A DNA stretch of 63,397 bases. It comes from Desulfobacteraceae bacterium. GTDB taxonomy: Bacteria; Desulfobacterota; DSM-4660; Desulfatiglandales; Desulfatiglandaceae. Position 1 is the stretch's first letter. Each line of letters opens with the position of its first letter. Location of the stretch: assembly GCA_016844935.1 (NCBI GenBank), contig JAERTK010000027.1, positions 1-63,397 of the forward strand, given 5' to 3'. Of the stretch, positions 34,166-42,898 are shown one piece after another. The notes below the pieces were generated by a model. It was not told where the DNA came from. It was given only the letters and a program-made list of their open reading frames with translations, and made no database searches. Both the position numbers and the translations under genes were made by a program.

Positions 34166-36101
34166 TAATAAAGTAAATCCGGAAGAGGCCTTTACCCCCA
34201 TTCGCCAAAAGGCTCTGGCAAAGCGGAAAACTCTGGAAAATGCTTCCAGCCCCGTGATCCACATCGGCATGGCCACCTGCGGCATTGCCTCCGGGGCGCT
34301 TGAGACCAAAGCGGCCTTTGAGGAAGCGCTGGCGGCCCGGAATCTGGCGGCCCGCATCCATTCGGTGGGCTGCATCGGACATTGCTATGCGGAACCGGTG
34401 GTGATCATTGAAAACCCCGGCTTCCCAGCTGTCCTGTACCACCAGGTGACCCCGGGCAAAGCCCGGATGCTGGTGAAGTCTTTCCTTCAAAAAGGTGACC
34501 CTCTCTTTGAGTATCTCATGGGCGCCATGGTTGAAAATGACATGATCCCCCAGGTCTGGGATTTTCCACGGTTCAACATGGAAAAACGTCTTGTCATGGA
34601 GCATTGCGGCCGGGTGGATCCCGAAGAGATTCTTGATTACATTTCCCATGGGGGGTACGGCGCCCTGGTCAAGGCCCTTCAATCCCTGCCGGAGGAGGTC
34701 ATTGGGGAGATCAAGGCGGCCGGTCTCAGGGGACGCGGCGGTGCGGGGTTTCCCACGGGTATCAAGTGGGAGTTTGCGGCCGATTCAAACGGCCGTGAAA
34801 AAACAGTCATCTGCAATGCCGACGAGGGGGATCCCGGGGCCTACATGGACCGGACCATACTGGAGAGCAACCCCCACCAGGTGCTGGAAGGAATCATTAT
34901 CTGCGCCCATGCAGTGGGGGCGCAAAAGGCCATTGTTTATGTGAGGGCGGAATATCCCCTTGCCGTCAAAATGGTCAACCGGGCCATAAGCCAGGCCGAA
35001 GAACTGGGGCTGTTGGGAAATGAGATCCTGGGATGTTCGTTCAGCCTGAAGATCGAGGTTTTTCAGGGTTCCGGGGCTTTTGTGTGCGGCGAAGAAACAG
35101 CCCTCATTCAGTCCATCGAAGGGCGGCGCGGCATGCCCACCTACCGTCCCCCTTTCCCGGTTCAGAAAGGGCTTTGGGAGCAGCCGACGGTCATCAACAA
35201 TGTGAAAACCTTTGCCACGGTTCCATCGGTCATTTCCCAAGGAGCCGGACGGTTTCGGGAGATCGGAACGGAAAAAAGCCCAGGCACCGCCATCTTTTCA
35301 GTGGTGGGCAATGTGCGGCATGCGGGCCTGGTGGAGATTCCCATGGGGGTTGACCTGCGAACCCTGGTTTTTGATACCTGCGGCGGCATTCCCAATAAAA
35401 AAGCGTTCAAAGCCGTTCAGATCGGAGGACCATCAGGCGGATGCCTTCCGTCAGATTTTCTGGATACCCCCATCGATTTCGATTCGCTGACCCAAGCCGG
35501 AGCCATGATGGGTTCGGGCGGCATGGTGGTCATGGATGAAGACACCTGCATGGTGGACGTGGCCCGGTATTTCCTGGATTTTACCCAGAATGAATCGTGC
35601 GGAAAATGTACCTTCTGCCGGGTGGGGACCCACCATCTGCTGGAAATTCTGGTTCGCATCACCAAGGGGGAGGGGCGCGAGGGAGATCTGGAGATTCTGG
35701 AATCGCTCAGTGAAGACATTAAAGCGGGATCCCTCTGTGGTTTGGGGAAGACAGCCCCCAATCCGATTTTGACGTCCCTCAAATATTTCCGGGATGAATA
35801 CGAGGCCCACATCAAAGAAAAACGGTGCCCGGCCTGTATGTGCAGGGAACTGACAGCCTTTTACATTGACCTGGACAAATGCGCCCGGGGTTGTGACGCA
35901 TGCGTGGGCTGCTGCCCCGTGGAAGCGATCTTTACCACCAATAATCGAAAAAAAGGGGTCGATCAGACCCTCTGTGTGAAGTGCGGCGAATGCGTTACCG
36001 CCTGCCCCCCGGAGTATGATGCGGTGGTGAAGGTGTCGCCACCACACCTTGCCCCCATTGTGGAACGGCCCACAGATGGAGCCAATAGAGCAACATCATG
36101 A
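34155..36101 (+). CDS. NuoF-like NADH-binding flavoprotein with extra ferredoxin domains
   Basis: 648 residues. The N-terminal thioredoxin-like [2Fe-2S] domain has TCGIASGALE...GCIGHCYAEP. The NuoF core follows with GRGGAGFPTGIKW (FMN/NADH site), NADEGDPGAYMDR, GEETALIQSIEG and the N3 cluster motif ESCGKCTFCRVGTHH. At the C-terminus is a two-cluster ferredoxin domain (CARGCDACVGCCPVEAI, CVKCGECVTACP). This matches HndC/HydB-type subunits of bifurcating NAD-dependent hydrogenases and formate dehydrogenases, but no catalytic hydrogenase or dehydrogenase gene is adjacent. Oxidation or reduction of NAD(H) is therefore coupled to an acceptor encoded elsewhere or to RACo. Confidence 0.92.
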   Translation: MALNNKVNPEEAFTPIRQKALAKRKTLENASSPVIHIGMATCGIASGALETKAAFEEALAARNLAARIHSVGCIGHCYAEPVVIIENPGFPAVLYHQVTPGKARMLVKSFLQKGDPLFEYLMGAMVENDMIPQVWDFPRFNMEKRLVMEHCGRVDPEEILDYISHGGYGALVKALQSLPEEVIGEIKAAGLRGRGGAGFPTGIKWEFAADSNGREKTVICNADEGDPGAYMDRTILESNPHQVLEGIIICAHAVGAQKAIVYVRAEYPLAVKMVNRAISQAEELGLLGNEILGCSFSLKIEVFQGSGAFVCGEETALIQSIEGRRGMPTYRPPFPVQKGLWEQPTVINNVKTFATVPSVISQGAGRFREIGTEKSPGTAIFSVVGNVRHAGLVEIPMGVDLRTLVFDTCGGIPNKKAFKAVQIGGPSGGCLPSDFLDTPIDFDSLTQAGAMMGSGGMVVMDEDTCMVDVARYFLDFTQNESCGKCTFCRVGTHHLLEILVRITKGEGREGDLEILESLSEDIKAGSLCGLGKTAPNPILTSLKYFRDEYEAHIKEKRCPACMCRELTAFYIDLDKCARGCDACVGCCPVEAIFTTNNRKKGVDQTLCVKCGECVTACPPEYDAVVKVSPPHLAPIVERPTDGANRATS

Positions 36102-36754
36102 TCAAAATAATTGTAGACAATCGGGAAATTCATGTGAAGGCAGGGGCCAATCTTTTGAAGACCTGTCTTGACCACGAGATATACATTCCCAACCTCTGCT
36201 ACCTGGAGACGCTGGAACATCCTCCCGCTTCCTGCCGGCTCTGTTTTGTTGACATCGAGGGTCGGGAACAGCCAGTTCCCTCATGCCAGGAGAAGGTAGC
36301 GGCGGGGATGAGGGTAAAAACCGACACACCAGCGGTACGACGGCTGCAGCGAACCGCCCTGGAGCTGTTGTTGTCCGTGCACCATGTGGACTGCGCCCAT
36401 TGTCCGGCCAATAAGAAATGCGAACTGCAGAATTTTTCCCGGTTTCTGAAGGTGGGACTCAAGCCCAAACGCCTGGAACGCTTCCTGAAAAATCAGGACA
36501 TAATCGATGACCATCCGTTGTTGAACCACCACCCCAACCGGTGCGTCCTGTGCGGAAAATGCATTCAGGTGTGCCGCGAGGCCCACGGTACACCCCTCAT
36601 GGATTTTGCCGATCGGGGGTTTAAAACGCTCATCCGGTTTTATGGACAGCAAACGGCCACCACGGTTCCCTGCAAGGAATGTCGAAGCTGCATGAGCATC
36701 TGCCCTGTGGGGGCCCTCACTTTAAAAACCGAGACGGATGCTGCCAGAGCGTGA
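36098..36754 (+). CDS. NuoG/HoxU-like iron-sulfur subunit without catalytic domain
   Basis: 218 residues. The N-terminal [2Fe-2S] ferredoxin (CYLETLEHPPASCRLCFVDIEG) is followed by the His/Cys-ligated cluster region (HHVDCAHCPANKKCELQ), then CVLCGKCIQVC and CKECRSCMSICP. The protein ends there: neither an H-cluster hydrogenase domain nor a molybdopterin domain follows, so it is an electron-transfer subunit like HoxU. Start overlaps the NuoF-like stop by 4 nt (ATGA). Confidence 0.9.
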   Translation: MIKIIVDNREIHVKAGANLLKTCLDHEIYIPNLCYLETLEHPPASCRLCFVDIEGREQPVPSCQEKVAAGMRVKTDTPAVRRLQRTALELLLSVHHVDCAHCPANKKCELQNFSRFLKVGLKPKRLERFLKNQDIIDDHPLLNHHPNRCVLCGKCIQVCREAHGTPLMDFADRGFKTLIRFYGQQTATTVPCKECRSCMSICPVGALTLKTETDAARA

Positions 36755-36758
36755 TGTC

Positions 36759-37748
36759 ATGTTAAAAATAGGCACGCTCGCGCTCAAGAACCGGCTTATT
36801 ATGGCCCCCATGGCCGGCATCACCAACCCGCCGTTTCGTTTGATCGCCAAGCGACTGGGGGCAGGCCTCGTGGTCACAGAGATGGTGAGCGCCGTGGGTC
36901 TTTCCCGGGGCCATGAAAAGACCTTTCGCTACCTGGAGAGCGATCCCGAGGAAAAGCCCCTTTCGGTGCAGATATTCGGGGCGGACCCCCGGATCATGGC
37001 CATGGCGGCTGAAACAGCCATTCAAAAGGGCGCCGACATGGTGGACATCAATATGGGGTGTCCCGCCAGAAAAGTGATCAAGAACGGCTCCGGTGGGGCC
37101 TTGCTTCGAAACCCCACAGCGGTGCACCGGATGGTTACGGCCGTCCGCAAATCCTGCACGGTTCCATTAACGGTGAAGATACGGGCCGGGTGGTCGGCTG
37201 GGGAGGCCAATTTTCTTGAAATCGCCGGCATCATAGCGGATTGCGGCGCAGATGCCGTTACCGTCCATCCCAGATTTGTTAAACAGGGATTTTCAGGGGC
37301 AGCGGATTGGCGCATCATTCGGGAGGTGAAGGAAAAGCTCGCCATCCCCGTTATCGGAAACGGCGATGTGTTTAAACCGGAGCTGGCACTTCAAATGCGG
37401 GAAGTGACGGGATGTGACGGGGTCATGATCGGACGGGGCGCTTTGGGCAACCCCTGGATATTTCGTCAGATTCTGGACCTTGAGAAAGGTCTTGAAGTAC
37501 GTCCGCCCGAACTGTCCGAGAGAAAAGAAATCATCCTGGCACATTTCGCGCATCTCTCGCAAATAATCGGAGAAGAGAGAGCCTCTAAATTGATGCGCGG
37601 CCAACTTCTGTGGTACACGAAGGGGCTTCCCCACAGCGCCCGATTTCGCGGTGCTTTCACCGGCATCAGGGATATCCGTACCATGATGGCCACATTGGAC
37701 CGGTACTTTCAAACCCTCATGGAACATCAAGAAAATGTCAGGAGATAA
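36759..37748 (+). CDS. dusB: tRNA-dihydrouridine synthase (DusB-like)
   Basis: 329 residues. FMN-dependent reduction of uridine to dihydrouridine in tRNA. Motifs are MAPMAGITNPPFR at the N-terminus, DINMGCPARKVIKNGSGGALL with the catalytic Cys, VTVHPRF, GNGDVF and MIGRGALGNPW. ATG 36759 gives the usual family N-terminus (MLKIGTLALKN); ATG 36738 is in frame but overlaps the upstream gene by 17 nt. Six nt before the IspH fusion gene. Confidence 0.93.
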   Translation: MLKIGTLALKNRLIMAPMAGITNPPFRLIAKRLGAGLVVTEMVSAVGLSRGHEKTFRYLESDPEEKPLSVQIFGADPRIMAMAAETAIQKGADMVDINMGCPARKVIKNGSGGALLRNPTAVHRMVTAVRKSCTVPLTVKIRAGWSAGEANFLEIAGIIADCGADAVTVHPRFVKQGFSGAADWRIIREVKEKLAIPVIGNGDVFKPELALQMREVTGCDGVMIGRGALGNPWIFRQILDLEKGLEVRPPELSERKEIILAHFAHLSQIIGEERASKLMRGQLLWYTKGLPHSARFRGAFTGIRDIRTMMATLDRYFQTLMEHQENVRR

Positions 37749-37754
37749 CACCCC

Positions 37755-39473
37755 ATGAAAGTGATCTTGGCCAAAACCGCCGGTTTCTGCATGGGCGTGC
37801 GACGCGCCATGGAAATAGTCATGGCTGAATCCAACAAAAAGGAAGGGCCGCTCTTTACATTTGGACCGCTTATTCACAACAAACAGGTACTGGACCTCCT
37901 TGAGACCAAAGGCGTAAAGGCCACCGATGACACCACGGGGCTTACCGCTGGCCGGATTTTGATCCGCGCCCACGGCATCCCGCCCCGCGAACGGGAGAAG
38001 CTTCAGAATTCGGCGCTCAAAGTCATCGACGCCACATGTCCCAAGGTGACCCGTGTACAAGCCATTATCAGGCACCAGTCCAACAAGGACCGTCCCACCA
38101 TCATCGTAGGTGACAAGAACCATGCTGAAGTCATCGGCCTCATGGGCTACAGCAAGGAACCCGCCCACCTGATCGAGGAAAAGGCGGATGTGGCAAGCCT
38201 TCCCCAATTGGAAAACCCCTTTGTGGTGGCACAAACCACCCAGGATGTAGAAGATTTCAAGGAAATCATTTCGGCCCTGCGGTTGCGGTTCCCGGATATC
38301 CAGGTTTTTGAAACCATCTGTGATGCCACCCACGAACGGCAAGAGGAGGTTCGCACTTTCAAAGAGCAGGTGGAAGGGGTGGTTGTGGTGGGTGGATTTC
38401 ACAGTGCCAACACCCAGCGATTGGCCAAGATATCCGAAGAGAAACATCTCCCCACCTACCATGTGGAGACGGAAGAGGGACTGCCCCGTGAAGCCCTTTC
38501 CAAAATGAAGGTTATCGGTCTTACAGCCGGTGCTTCGACCCCTCACTGGCTCATCAAGAATGTGATGCAGGAAATTGAATCCATTCAGGCCCAAAAGGAA
38601 ACACCTGTTGTTCACGGGGTGAAGCGGGCGTTCCGGTTCATGGTGCTCAGCAATCTGGCGGCGGCGGCGGGCGCGTTCAGTTTCGGCTATGCGGTTCTGC
38701 GCCTTGCGGGTGGAAGCAGGGAACTGGTGTTCCCATTGATGGCGGCCCTCTACATTTATGCCATGCATGTTTTCAACCGGTTTCTGGATAAAGGCGCAGC
38801 CTCCTACCATGATCCGGACCGGGCCGCCTTTCAAAAGCAGTACAAAAGCCTGTTGATCCTCATGGGATCCCTTGCCATGGGCATCTCCCTGACATTGAGC
38901 TTCATAACGGGGTTGGGTGCCTTTTTGGCCCTTGTGGCCCTGAGCCTTTTAGGCGTTGTGTACAGCATTCCCCTTATTCCCGAAGGGGTTGGAAATCGGT
39001 ACCGATTTGTCAAAATAAAGGACATCCCAGGGTCTCGAAGCCTGTCCGAAGCCCTCGCATGGGTAGCTGTCATGGTGTTTCTGCCGCTTTTCAGTGGCTC
39101 ACCGGGTCCGGTTTTGAGCCTTGTGGTTGCAGGACTGGTGGTATTTTCCTTCAGTTACACCAGGGCGGTTCTTTTCAGCCTGTTTCAACTTCAAGGAGAC
39201 CTGATGGTAGGCACGGAAACCCTCCCCATCACATTGGGTGAAAAACGGACACTCGCCCTTTTCAATCGGATTCTTCTGGGCACAGCATTGCTGTTGGTAT
39301 GCAGTACCCTGTTGGGCCTGGTCAGTTCCATTTTTTGCCTGATGCTCATCCCCCTTTTGACCCTTCTCCTTTGTCTTTACACCTATGAAAAGCAATGGCT
39401 TTCCTCCGGAATCGCCCTGGAAGGTCTGGTGGAAGGTAACTTCCTGGTGGCAGGGCTTCTGGTTTTGTTGTAG
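37755..39473 (+). CDS. ispH: IspH (HMBPP reductase) fused to a UbiA-like prenyltransferase/membrane domain
   Basis: 572 residues. Residues 1-280 are a complete IspH, last enzyme of the MEP isoprenoid pathway, with the three cluster cysteines in GFCMGVRRA, IDATCPKVT and TICDATHERQ, plus HSANTQRLA. After a short linker, residues 290-572 hold about eight hydrophobic segments with UbiA-like features: NRFLDKGAASYHDPDR near residue 340 and QGDLMVGTETLPITLGEKRT near residue 480, resembling the two aspartate-rich prenyl-diphosphate motifs. The fusion implies that isopentenyl/dimethylallyl diphosphate made by IspH is used near a membrane prenyl-transfer step (inference). The frame is open throughout. 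Confidence 0.88.
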   Translation: MKVILAKTAGFCMGVRRAMEIVMAESNKKEGPLFTFGPLIHNKQVLDLLETKGVKATDDTTGLTAGRILIRAHGIPPREREKLQNSALKVIDATCPKVTRVQAIIRHQSNKDRPTIIVGDKNHAEVIGLMGYSKEPAHLIEEKADVASLPQLENPFVVAQTTQDVEDFKEIISALRLRFPDIQVFETICDATHERQEEVRTFKEQVEGVVVVGGFHSANTQRLAKISEEKHLPTYHVETEEGLPREALSKMKVIGLTAGASTPHWLIKNVMQEIESIQAQKETPVVHGVKRAFRFMVLSNLAAAAGAFSFGYAVLRLAGGSRELVFPLMAALYIYAMHVFNRFLDKGAASYHDPDRAAFQKQYKSLLILMGSLAMGISLTLSFITGLGAFLALVALSLLGVVYSIPLIPEGVGNRYRFVKIKDIPGSRSLSEALAWVAVMVFLPLFSGSPGPVLSLVVAGLVVFSFSYTRAVLFSLFQLQGDLMVGTETLPITLGEKRTLALFNRILLGTALLLVCSTLLGLVSSIFCLMLIPLLTLLLCLYTYEKQWLSSGIALEGLVEGNFLVAGLLVLL

Positions 39474-39484
39474 AGAATTTATAA

Positions 39485-40330
39485 ATGGCAGCCGTCAGCA
39501 TCATCATTCCCACCTACAATCGCGCTCTCAAAACGGCTCGGGCCGTTATGTCGGTCCTCTATCAGCGGTTCACGGATTATGAAATTGTCGTTGTGGACGA
39601 CGGATCCACAGACCATACGGAAAAGGTGCTGCAACAGTTTAAAGACCACATCCGGTATGTGGCCCACACGACCAACAGAGGCGTTTCCGCCGCCCGAAAT
39701 ACGGGCATTGCGACTTCTGAAGCGCCCCTGATCGCTTTTCTGGATTCAGATGACTACTGGCTTCCCGGAAAATTGAACGCACAACTGGATTTTTTTGAGA
39801 AAAACTCCGGCACCATGATCTGCCAGACCGAGGAAATATGGTTCCGAAACGGAAAGCGGGCCAATCCCCGAAAACGGCATTTGAAGCCGACAGGGGACGT
39901 TTTTGAGCCCTCACTGGCCCTCTGCCTTGTGAGCCCCTCAGCGGTCATGCTCAAGCGTGAACTTCTAGAGGAAGTGGGTGTTTTTGATGAGGGGTTTCCG
40001 GCCTGTGAGGATTATGATTTATGGCTCCGGATTGCTTGTCGATACCCGGTTTATCTGATCCCGCAAAGCCTCGTCATCAAAGAAGGGGGTCATCCGGATC
40101 AGTTATCCGCCCGCTTTAAAGGCATGGACCGATTCAGGATCGAGTCAATGGTGAAGCTGCTTCGGGAAAGCCCGCTCAGTGAACGGCAGAAGAAGGCCAC
40201 CCTGAAAGAACTTTCCCGGAAATGCCGGATTTACAGCACAGGCTGCCTGAAACGGGGGAAAAAGTCGGAAGCGGCATATTACGGTGAACTGCCGTCAACG
40301 TTTGAAACCACACAGGATGAAAAACCATGA
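39485..40330 (+). CDS. Family 2 glycosyltransferase
   Basis: 281 residues, GT-A fold. The N-terminus IIIPTYNRALKTARAVMSVL, VVDDGSTDHTEKVL and FLDSDDYWLPGKL (DxD-type metal site) are typical of family 2. There are no membrane segments. The donor and acceptor sugars cannot be told. It overlaps the following hpnB-like gene by 4 nt. Confidence 0.88.
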   Translation: MAAVSIIIPTYNRALKTARAVMSVLYQRFTDYEIVVVDDGSTDHTEKVLQQFKDHIRYVAHTTNRGVSAARNTGIATSEAPLIAFLDSDDYWLPGKLNAQLDFFEKNSGTMICQTEEIWFRNGKRANPRKRHLKPTGDVFEPSLALCLVSPSAVMLKRELLEEVGVFDEGFPACEDYDLWLRIACRYPVYLIPQSLVIKEGGHPDQLSARFKGMDRFRIESMVKLLRESPLSERQKKATLKELSRKCRIYSTGCLKRGKKSEAAYYGELPSTFETTQDEKP

Positions 40331-41448
40331 TCTTGACTTTTCTGACCCTTCTGGGGGCTTCTCTGTGGGTCATCATTTTGCTGCTGCCCTGGCGACCCTG
40401 GTCCACCCGCGAATTCCTGGACGGGGAACCGGATGACTGCCATGACGATTTGGGCAACATCACGGTGCTCATTCCCGCCAGGAACGAAGCTAAAGTCATC
40501 CAGGCCACCCTGGCAGGCGTCGTGTCCCAGGGAAAAAATGTCAGGGTGATCCTGGTGGACGACCAATCAGAGGACAAAACGGCCACCCTCGCCGGGGAAA
40601 TGCTCGAAAACGACCTCAAAATCGTTTCAGGCCAACCCCTTCCAGAGGGGTGGAGCGGCAAGCTGTGGGCACTTCACCAGGGCTTTCAGCTGGTGGATAC
40701 ACCCCTTGTGCTTCTCCTGGATGCGGACATAGAACTCATGCCGGGCATCCTTTCAAAGCTTCGCAGGGAAATGATGAAAAGAAAAGTCCATTTGATTTCC
40801 CTCATGGCGTACCTGCGCATGGTTTCCCCGTGGGAACGGCTGCTCATGCCGGCATTCATCTATTTTTTCAAACTCCTCTACCCGTTCCGTCTTTCCAATT
40901 CCAGTTTCCCACGGGTAGCGGCCGCAGCCGGAGGGTGCATTCTGCTCCGAACCGACATGCTAAAGGCCATCGGGGGATTTGCCGCAGTACGGGGGGAGTT
41001 GATCGATGACTGCGCTTTAGCCAAAAAAGTTAAATCCTTTGGTGGGCGGACCTGGATCGGACTTTCGCACTCCGCCCTCAGCCTTCGCGCCTATGACCGG
41101 CCCGGGGTCATCTGGAACATGGTGGCCAGAACTGCCTTTCATCAGCTCCGCTATTCCATAGGGCTATTGCTGCTGGTGACGGGGATGATGATTCTCATGT
41201 TCCTGATGCCCATTACCGGCCTGTTCTTTCCATCTCTCACAGCCGGTTTTATGTCCTTTTGCGGACTTGCCGCAATGATGCTGGGGTACATCCCGACGCT
41301 TAAATTTTACCGATTGAGCTGGAAGTGGGCCTTTTTGATGCCCTTGATCGGGCTGTTGTTTCTGGCCATGACCTGGACATCGGCCATCCGCTTCTGGCAG
41401 GGAAAAGGGGCGGAATGGAAAGGACGGGCTTATGGAGAGAAAAAGTGA
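40327..41448 (+). CDS. hpnB: HpnB-like hopanoid-associated glycosyltransferase
   Basis: 373 residues. An N-terminal hydrophobic segment and a C-terminal pair or triplet of membrane segments flank a family 2 catalytic domain (VLIPARNEAKVIQATL, LVDDQSEDKTATLA, LLLDADIELMPGIL, GGCILLRTDML). The order and motifs match hopene-associated HpnB. It clusters with an isoprenoid gene (IspH-UbiA), which fits lipid glycosylation. No squalene-hopene cyclase is in the window, so hopanoid use is inferred from the family only. Confidence 0.8.
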   Translation: MILTFLTLLGASLWVIILLLPWRPWSTREFLDGEPDDCHDDLGNITVLIPARNEAKVIQATLAGVVSQGKNVRVILVDDQSEDKTATLAGEMLENDLKIVSGQPLPEGWSGKLWALHQGFQLVDTPLVLLLDADIELMPGILSKLRREMMKRKVHLISLMAYLRMVSPWERLLMPAFIYFFKLLYPFRLSNSSFPRVAAAAGGCILLRTDMLKAIGGFAAVRGELIDDCALAKKVKSFGGRTWIGLSHSALSLRAYDRPGVIWNMVARTAFHQLRYSIGLLLLVTGMMILMFLMPITGLFFPSLTAGFMSFCGLAAMMLGYIPTLKFYRLSWKWAFLMPLIGLLFLAMTWTSAIRFWQGKGAEWKGRAYGEKK

Positions 41449-41450
41449 AT

Positions 41451-41648
41451 GTTACCTATGCATCGATTCTTTTAATGTCTCACCAGAGCCCGGCCTATGT
41501 CCAAAACCAATTGGGGCATAGTTCGATAACCATCACGGTCGATATTTATGGTCATTGGATACCGGGTCAAGGTCGCCAAGGACTTGAAGAAGCATTAACC
41601 GGCGGAAAAACGCATATTTCCGCATGTAAGCAAAAACGGTCCCAGTAA
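41451..41648 (+). pseudogene. C-terminal remnant of a tyrosine recombinase (integrase)
   Basis: About 65 codons matching the end of phage-type integrases: TYASILLMSHQSPAYVQNQLGHSSITITVDIYGHWIPG, split here as TYASILLMSHQSPAYVQNQ and LGHSSITITVDIYGHWIPG, with the catalytic-region His of LGHSS and the Tyr nucleophile in VDIYGH. The N-terminal four fifths, including the first Arg, are missing, replaced by the end of hpnB. It lies 30 bp from the 3' end of a tRNA-Leu gene, a classic attachment site, so this is the scar of a lost integrated element. Confidence 0.8.
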
Positions 41649-41662
41649 GTTACTGAGACCGT
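41632..41662 (-). terminator. Rho-independent terminator of tRNA-Leu
   Basis: On the minus strand, a 12-bp stem (41662-41651 with 41647-41636, one G-U pair, 3-nt loop) followed by TTTTTG, starting 17 nt after the tRNA CCA. It overlaps the stop codon of the integrase remnant on the other strand. Confidence 0.85.
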
Positions 41663-41678
41663 TCAAGAAAAGAAAAAA

Positions 41679-41765
41679 TGGTGCCGAAGGCGAGACTCGA
41701 ACTCGCACAGGCGTACGCCCACTAGACCCTGAACCTAGCGCGTCTACCAGTTCCGCCACTTCGGC
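41679..41765 (-). tRNA. tRNA-Leu (anticodon CAG)
   Basis: 87 nt including an encoded CCA. Acceptor GCCGAAG pairs with CTTCGGC; the long variable arm (class II) and anticodon stem CTAGG/TCTAG with loop TTCAGGG identify tRNA-Leu with anticodon CAG. The T arm has GTTCGAGTC. Followed by a strong terminator. Confidence 0.95.
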
Positions 41766-41798
41766 TCGAAAATAAAGTTGATATTTCGTGAGGAGAAA

Positions 41799-41825
41799 GG
41801 TATACTTTTGGGTTATATTTGTCAA
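41799..41825 (-). promoter_or_regulatory. Likely promoter of tRNA-Leu
   Basis: Minus strand TTGACA (41825-41820), 15-bp spacer, TATACC (41804-41799), about 34 bp before the tRNA 5' end. The spacer is short but the boxes are good. Confidence 0.5.
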
Positions 41826-41915
41826 CTCATTTTATTGCAAAAACATTCCCTGAATTCCGGGGACATGGGCTTTTTCAGGAACGCATGTATTTTGCCGGAG
41901 AGTATCAATTAAATA

Positions 41916-42842
41916 ATGCCTGTTATTTCAAATCTGGAACAGTTTAAACACACCATTCGAAACCCCGTATTGACAATTGGAAATTTTGACGGTGTACATA
42001 AGGGGCATTTGAGCCTCTTTCACTTGACGAAAAGTCGGGCAGCGGCCATTAACGGCCAGTCTGTCGTAATAACGTTTGATCCACACCCCATCAAAGTCAT
42101 GAAACCGGGCAATGGACCGTCCCTCATTACATTAACCCAGCAAAAATTGGAATTGATTGAATATGCCGGCATGGATGTCATTTTCTGCCTCCCTTTCACC
42201 CGGGAGTTTGCTTCGATCTCGGCCCGGAGCTTTGTTCAAGACATACTGGTCAACAAAATCGGCATCAGGGAAATAGTGGTGGGGTATGACTACACATTTG
42301 GCGCCGGGCGTGAAGGGGGAATTGAACTGCTCGAAAGCATGGGCAGAGCGCTTGATTTCAAAGTTCACGTGGTACCGCCGGTCTATGTGGAAAACATTCT
42401 TGTTTCGAGCACATCCATACGCAGTCTGGTTCGGGAGGGAAGACTGCACGAGGCCAAAAGGCTCCTGGGACGCGATTATCAGGTTGGCGGAACGGTGATC
42501 AAGGGGGAAAACAGGGGCGCCAGGCTTCTGGGTTTTCCCACGGCAAATCTTGAATTAATTGACGAATTGGTTCCCAAAAGGGGCGTTTATGTGGTAAGGG
42601 TCCTGGTGGCGGATCGCAAATACGATGGCGTGACCAATATCGGTTACAATCCCACATTCGGGGATGCGGGGCTTTCAGTTGAAACCCACATCCTTGATTT
42701 CCAGGAAGATCTCTTGGGGAAACAGATTCGCATCAAGTTCATTGAACGGCTCAGAGATGAAAAAACCTTTGAATCCATAGAGGATCTGGTTGCACAGATT
42801 AAGCGTGACATTACCCGGGCCACTGATATATTAAACCCTTAA
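41916..42842 (+). CDS. ribF: Bifunctional riboflavin kinase / FAD synthetase
   Basis: 308 residues. Makes FMN and then FAD. The N-terminal adenylyltransferase half has GNFDGVHKGHLSL, TFDPHP and VGYDYTFGAGREG; SSTSIRSLVREGR links the halves. The C-terminal kinase half has LLGFPTANLE, GVYVVRV and NIGYNPTFG. Full length for the family. It precedes apbE, which uses FAD to attach FMN covalently to proteins; the pairing suits a flavin-heavy cell. Confidence 0.95.
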   Translation: MPVISNLEQFKHTIRNPVLTIGNFDGVHKGHLSLFHLTKSRAAAINGQSVVITFDPHPIKVMKPGNGPSLITLTQQKLELIEYAGMDVIFCLPFTREFASISARSFVQDILVNKIGIREIVVGYDYTFGAGREGGIELLESMGRALDFKVHVVPPVYVENILVSSTSIRSLVREGRLHEAKRLLGRDYQVGGTVIKGENRGARLLGFPTANLELIDELVPKRGVYVVRVLVADRKYDGVTNIGYNPTFGDAGLSVETHILDFQEDLLGKQIRIKFIERLRDEKTFESIEDLVAQIKRDITRATDILNP

Positions 42843-42898
42843 AGAACCGTGCTTTAGCGATGATACCATTGGCGGCAAGGAACCAGATGGAGGAAACA

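Noticed and set aside
37293..38834. Open frame of 513 codons on the minus strand
   Set aside because: It lies opposite dusB and ispH, whose plus-strand products have clear catalytic motifs; the minus product has no recognisable domain and reflects GC-skewed codon use.
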